From contig CM069612.1 of assembly GCA_035771175.1 (NCBI GenBank), positions 23,666,987 through 23,730,986 on the forward strand: a stretch of DNA of 64,000 nt. The letters run 5' to 3'. Both the position numbers and the translations under genes were made by a program. Below, piece after piece: positions 59,846 to 64,000 of the stretch (position 1 is its first letter; each line of letters starts with the position of its first letter). Source of the stretch: Paratinospora sagittata (taxonomy: Eukaryota; Streptophyta; Magnoliopsida; Ranunculales; Menispermaceae). The notes beneath the pieces were generated by a model that saw nothing but the letters and a program-made list of their open reading frames with translations, did not search any database and was not told the DNA's origin.

Positions 59846-62397
59846 TCATGAGCTATGTTTATTGAGGAAGGAGATAATCAGCTGGTTCACCTGATCAGGA
59901 AGTTGTTCTTGAACAAAATGGTTTCCTTCAGGCATGAATGTGATCTCCAAATTGGGTACAAATTCTTTCACCTTCCCGCTCGTAATATATTCCTTCATCC
60001 CTGCAAACTTGTATACATAATCCTTCTCACCCATGATCAGCAGTGCAGGAATTTCAACTTTCGGATCAGTCACACCACTGTCTACTTGCAATGTCCTATG
60101 AGGAAATCCACAGCAAGAATAACAGAGATGGTTTGATCGTTCAAGATAGCTAGCTAAAAAAAAATATCATAAACTTATTTCAATTAAAATGAGCCAAGGT
60201 TGTCCAATAACTACCTATATGGAACCTGTAAAGCAGTACGAAATCCAGATTTCTCATATAGAGTTGCATACGCTGCAAGATCATCTTCAGTGAACCAAGG
60301 GGGAAGTGGGGTAGACGGGTCTACCAAGTCTAGAATCTCCTGATCATCATTTGCTACTTGGAGTTCACTTCCACAGAAGAGAATGTAGATCCTTTTTATT
60401 ACCGTCTTGACATCGAAGCGGCCAAAATCTGCTTCAGCTCTCCCAGGCTCCTGCATTAATTAGAGAAATCGCATAATAGAATTGTAAATGAATTCACAAG
60501 CTCATCCATAATTTTAGAAGTCACTACCCTATTAAGGATGCTATGATTTAGTAGTCTCTTAAGTGTTTCTTATGTATCAAACATTCAAGTATTTAAGTTA
60601 ATTTCGTTACTCATAAATAATGCCTATATTAACCGTAGTAAGAATCAAAGTAAAGAACAAAAAGAAATAAATGAAAAAATTGTGAAAGAAGACGACCACA
60701 ACAGATAAGATAGATTATCTTTGAATATAGTGAATTTTCCATAAATAATGCAGTTTGAAGATGTTTTGCTTTTTCCCTCCTCATTCACTCAAAAGTGCAA
60801 AGGCTGAAACAATGCAGACGATAAATTTTTTTTCGGTTTCCTATAAAAAAAAGAAAAAGAAAAGTAACAAATTAATGAAAATGCTTTTCTAACATAGGGT
60901 TTTGTGTTTTTGCATTGTGCCCAGTGTTGTGAGATGTCTTTGAACCATTATCTTCTTTTTGTTGGGTAAAAGGGAACTTTGAACATTATCTTATGCACGA
61001 GTCAAGAACTGAATACAGATGGGAGTGCAATGTGAAAACTGTTGAGTCATAAGTTAACAATACCTTCCACCTTAGCATGTAGAATCCCTTGGGGTGATCT
61101 CGAAATGAATTGGGACCTGGGAGGATGAAAGGAACTCCTAAAGTTACCACACCCACCACCCTCTCTGGATGCAACACTGCCAAGTGGTAAGCTGGCAAAG
61201 CTCCCCAGTCCTTCCCAATAGTAAAAACCTGCTCACCCATAGTACGAAATGATAAACACACTTCACCTAGTAATCTCATACATACTCGAAAAGTGGAAAA
61301 TATTCTTGTTCACTTAGCACCACACACACACAGACAAAGAGCATCCATGTACTGCCTACACAGATTCTGGGGAAGGGTCTGACTACTATTAATATGGGTC
61401 TATCATACACAACCTTACCCTGCATCACAAGACGCGGATTTTGGGAAGCGGTCGACCACTTTGGGTCTACTATACACAGTCTTACCTTGCACTAATATGG
61501 GTCTATCATACACAACCTTACCCTGCATCACAAGACGCGGATTTTGGGAAGCGGTCGACCACTTTGGGTCTACTATACACAGTCTTACCTTGCACCACAG
61601 TGGTCTATTTCCATGACTCAAACTTGTGACTACCAGGTCACATGATCCATTGAGCTAAGGCTCCCCTTCACTTAGCACCACAAGCATTACTAAAAGCCAG
61701 GTTTAAGTTCAAGTTTTAGGCCCCACGAACCCCCATATAAATTTTGATCTTTAGGCCTTAATTTTGCAACCCTACATGGTTTCATCGAACCAAGTACCTT
61801 TAAGATCCTACAAGATTCAACAATTTTGATCGGAAACCCTAGCTTTACAACCTCCAAAAAGATTCTGCTTAGGTATAATCATGAATTCTACACATCCAGA
61901 AAGGGGTTTTAACAACTAGGGTTCCACCCACATCACCTAGATATCTTTTTACAGAAAAAAATTACCAAGTTCAAGTTGATTCCACAGAACATACCTTAGG
62001 GATGTTTAAGGCCTCAAGAAGTTCAAACAGGTCTGCAACCATGTCATTGAAGTTCACCTTTTCTGGTTCAGGAGGCTGTTCTGAGAGCCCATACCCTCTG
62101 AAATCAATTGCAAGTGCCCTATACCCAGCATTTGCAACTGCAATCATCTGGTGTCTCCATGTATACCATATCTCTGGGAACCCATGAAGGAACAACACCA
62201 CCTTGTCACCTAATCACCACAAAATCTCAGTTCCAAGCACTAAATACCAATTAAATCAAACACAATTCTGTTAAACTAAGCTAAAAAAGAAAAAAATTAA
62301 AAGTTGGGAACTTAGATTAATCGTTACCTGATCCAATCTCAGCAACATGAAGCTTAATTCCTCTTACAGGAACAAAATTGTGCTGTATTGGATCCAT
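59846..62397 (-). CDS. Epoxide-hydrolase-like alpha/beta hydrolase, copy B
   Basis: Five exons in transcript order 62397-62328, 62209-61995, 61228-61064, 60450-60215 and 60095-59846 give 311 residues. Exons 1, 2, 4 and 5 have exactly the same lengths as in copy A (70, 215, 236 and 250 nt); exon 3 is 6 nt shorter. HGFP is at 32-35, nucleophile D102 in IGKDWGAL, acid D254 (GEKDY) and base H288 (EGNHF), so the triad is intact. WFTEDDLAAY marks the lid. The protein is predicted soluble and cytosolic. Copy B keeps Trp after the nucleophile as in canonical epoxide hydrolases, while copy A has Phe. Intron 2 contains an Au-type SINE. The substrate is unknown. Confidence 0.88.
61325..61666 (-). mobile_element. 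Au-type SINE with internal 103-bp duplication
   Basis: On the minus strand it begins GGGGAGCCTTAGCTCAATGG (A-box region), then GACCTGGTAGTCACAAGTTTG (B-box region), then GCAGGGTAAGGTTGTGTATGA, a layout characteristic of the plant Au SINE family. A segment is tandemly duplicated with period 103 (copies from 61391 and 61494). Perfect 16-mers TTCACTTAGCACCACA flank it (61309-61324 and 61667-61682). Confidence 0.85.
61391..61597. repeat. 103-bp tandem duplication inside the SINE
   Basis: Both copies start AATATGGGTCTATCATACAC and contain ACGCGGATTTTGGGAAGCGG; they are nearly identical across the unit. Confidence 0.9.
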
Positions 62398-64000
62398 TTG
62401 GGTGAGTGAGTGGTGCTGGGAAATTGGACTTCTTTACTAGATAATGGCATGTGATTGTGATGCTTGTGGAGTTCAAATGTTTTGCAAACTTCTTTTAATA
62501 GAAGAGAAAGGTAAGTTCTATGTGTCAACAAGACTCACTTTTCTAGTGGAAAACATGGTTTGATAAAGCGATTTAGGGAGAGAGAGGCCACTTAGCTTGT
62601 AATGGAAAAGCAGGAACAGAGATTAATTTGGAATTTTCTGTGAGTCTTTTGAAATTAACGAGATGGGCGAGGGTGACATGCTTGTTTTTAGCTCTATTTT
62701 CACTGATAAATCAAAGAATCAGGTAAAACATGATGACCTTGTGAAAATGATTTGGGCCATTTTACATTGTGCACATAAATTTCATCATCTCGTATAAAAT
62801 TTAAAGAGTAATACTATTTTTAAACGTAATTTTTAATTTATATTGACGGGACGTTGTTTATATATAATATATAAAAAAAATTATAATAATAGAACTACTT
62901 ACATCATATATTATCATGTAATACAATGTTAAAAAAAATATTGAGAAATATATCTCCTAAACATTTTTTTAATTTAAAATCTTTTTTTTCATATTTAGAA
63001 TTACATGATTAAATATTTGCAACCTAACCTTGAAGAATGATTTGGGCTATTCAACCTCTTATTTTTTAAAATAAAGATTTCTTAAATAAAAAAATATTTA
63101 AATGTGTTGTACTGTCATCAAAAAAATAAAAATAAAAATTATGTTGTACTCTAAAAAGGAACTTTAGTAAATAGGTTTTTAATATAATTCTTTTAGGTCA
63201 CGTAGGCCCTGTTCATCTAGTTAATGTCCCTCTCTTTCACAAGTAAGAGAGTTCAAGTCTTGACACCAACAAAATAAAGGGTCAACTATTATTGATAATG
63301 TTCAATGATTTTGTTGTAGGCTTTTCACCTTACTTGTCAGGATTATGTATCCTTAATCGAAAGGCTTTGCTCTCTTGTGCTCCGGTTTCTGTCTAATTTT
63401 ATTTGAGGCTTATACACCAATTTTGTGAATCTGTTGTTCTTTAGAATAATTCATGATGTTGATAAAATGTATTTTTTTACATACGAAGGAAGCAATAGAA
63501 TGAGAAAAAATTGTTTTCTTGAAATAGAGTTAAATTAAAGAGGACTTGTTACATCAATTATTACTTGAATTTATTAAATCAGACTAGCAAAAGGTTAGGA
63601 GTTAAGTGTTGACTTAACGTTTGATAAAGCAAGGTGGAGGAAACAAATCTATATGGCTAACCCATGTAGTTAAAAACAAAGAAGAAAAGAAGAAGAAAAG
63701 CTTAGTTGAATTGATTTTGGAAGAAAACTCTAAAATCTGTGTATTGAAAACTAGTTTGGATGGCATATTTTGTAAATTAAGAAATTTCGCTTACTATCAG
63801 TTGTACAAAGTTTTGTTATAAAATCTTTTTTCAAAAGAAAAAAAAAATTTACTACAAGTCATATGGAATTTGGTGGATTAATTGGCAAGAATTATATTAT
63901 TGGCTATTTAGAAAAGCTTGCTTTATGATGAAAAAACAAATACTTTGTTGTGAGGGTATAGGATTTTAAGGCTTTTTTTATAAAAAGAAAAATAAGAAAA
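62398..64000. other. Upstream region of hydrolase copy B; no further gene
   Basis: The first few hundred bases are the copy B promoter and 5' UTR. The rest is AT-rich spacer with A/T homopolymers and a degraded tRNA-like stretch. No protein-coding exon was recognised. Confidence 0.55.
63205..63275 (+). repeat. Degraded tRNA-like (SINE-head-like) sequence
   Basis: GTTCATCTAGTTAATGTCCC followed by CTTTCACAAGTAAGAGAGTTCAAGTC resembles a tRNA-Glu-type D arm, anticodon region and B-box. The acceptor stem does not pair, so it is not a working tRNA. It is probably the head of an old SINE. Confidence 0.35.

Noticed and set aside
61391..61597. CRISPR-like direct repeats
   Set aside because: There are only two long copies with no spacers, in a plant SINE within an intron.
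63205..63275. Functional tRNA gene
   Set aside because: D-arm and B-box-like words are present, but the acceptor stem does not pair and the anticodon arm is degraded.

Overview
This window is plant nuclear DNA from a eudicot. It is AT-rich, with split genes and GT-AG introns, poly-A-ended retroposons and small inverted-repeat transposons. The encoded proteins are plant-type: a plastid-targeted fructose-bisphosphatase, a YGL/LRDR-motif protein, a plant receptor-like cytoplasmic kinase and plant WAPL. The species cannot be named from the sequence. Long transposon-loaded introns suggest a medium-sized genome.

Eight protein-coding genes can be reconstructed exon by exon, each with a clean reading frame: EMC6 (+, 55-3286); a chloroplast fructose-1,6-bisphosphatase of the redox-insensitive type (+, 4748-7403); an aluminium-induced/TSJT1-like protein (+, 8235-9320); the ribosome-biogenesis factor BRX1 (-, 9606-14341); a CRPK1-like receptor-like cytoplasmic kinase (+, 25735-37379); the cohesin-release factor WAPL (+, 38853-55879); and a tandem pair of epoxide-hydrolase-like alpha/beta hydrolases (-, 56828-58579 and 59846-62397). 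They do not form one pathway. The only local functional unit is the hydrolase pair, whose five exons and intron phases are identical, so it arose by tandem duplication.

The region from about 14.6 to 24 kb has no recognisable host gene. It holds two related hAT-like non-autonomous elements, each with an 8-bp target-site duplication (14613-15299 and 20019-20878), a decayed FAR1/MULE-type fragment, a large inverted repeat (about 21.1-21.7 kb) and SINE-like copies. The long introns of the kinase and WAPL genes also collect elements, some nested: a 5'-truncated LINE tail inside an RTE-type LINE, a Tourist-like MITE inside another RTE-type LINE, and a SINE inside the second copy of an LTR-like repeat. 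Elsewhere an Au-type SINE with an internal 103-bp duplication sits in a hydrolase intron.

I saw no CRISPR array, operon, phage, organellar insertion or clearly new gene system. The most informative non-genic content is the set of mobile elements whose boundaries can be fixed from target-site duplications. Exon boundaries were inferred from splice consensus, phase continuity and remembered family conservation, not from transcripts.
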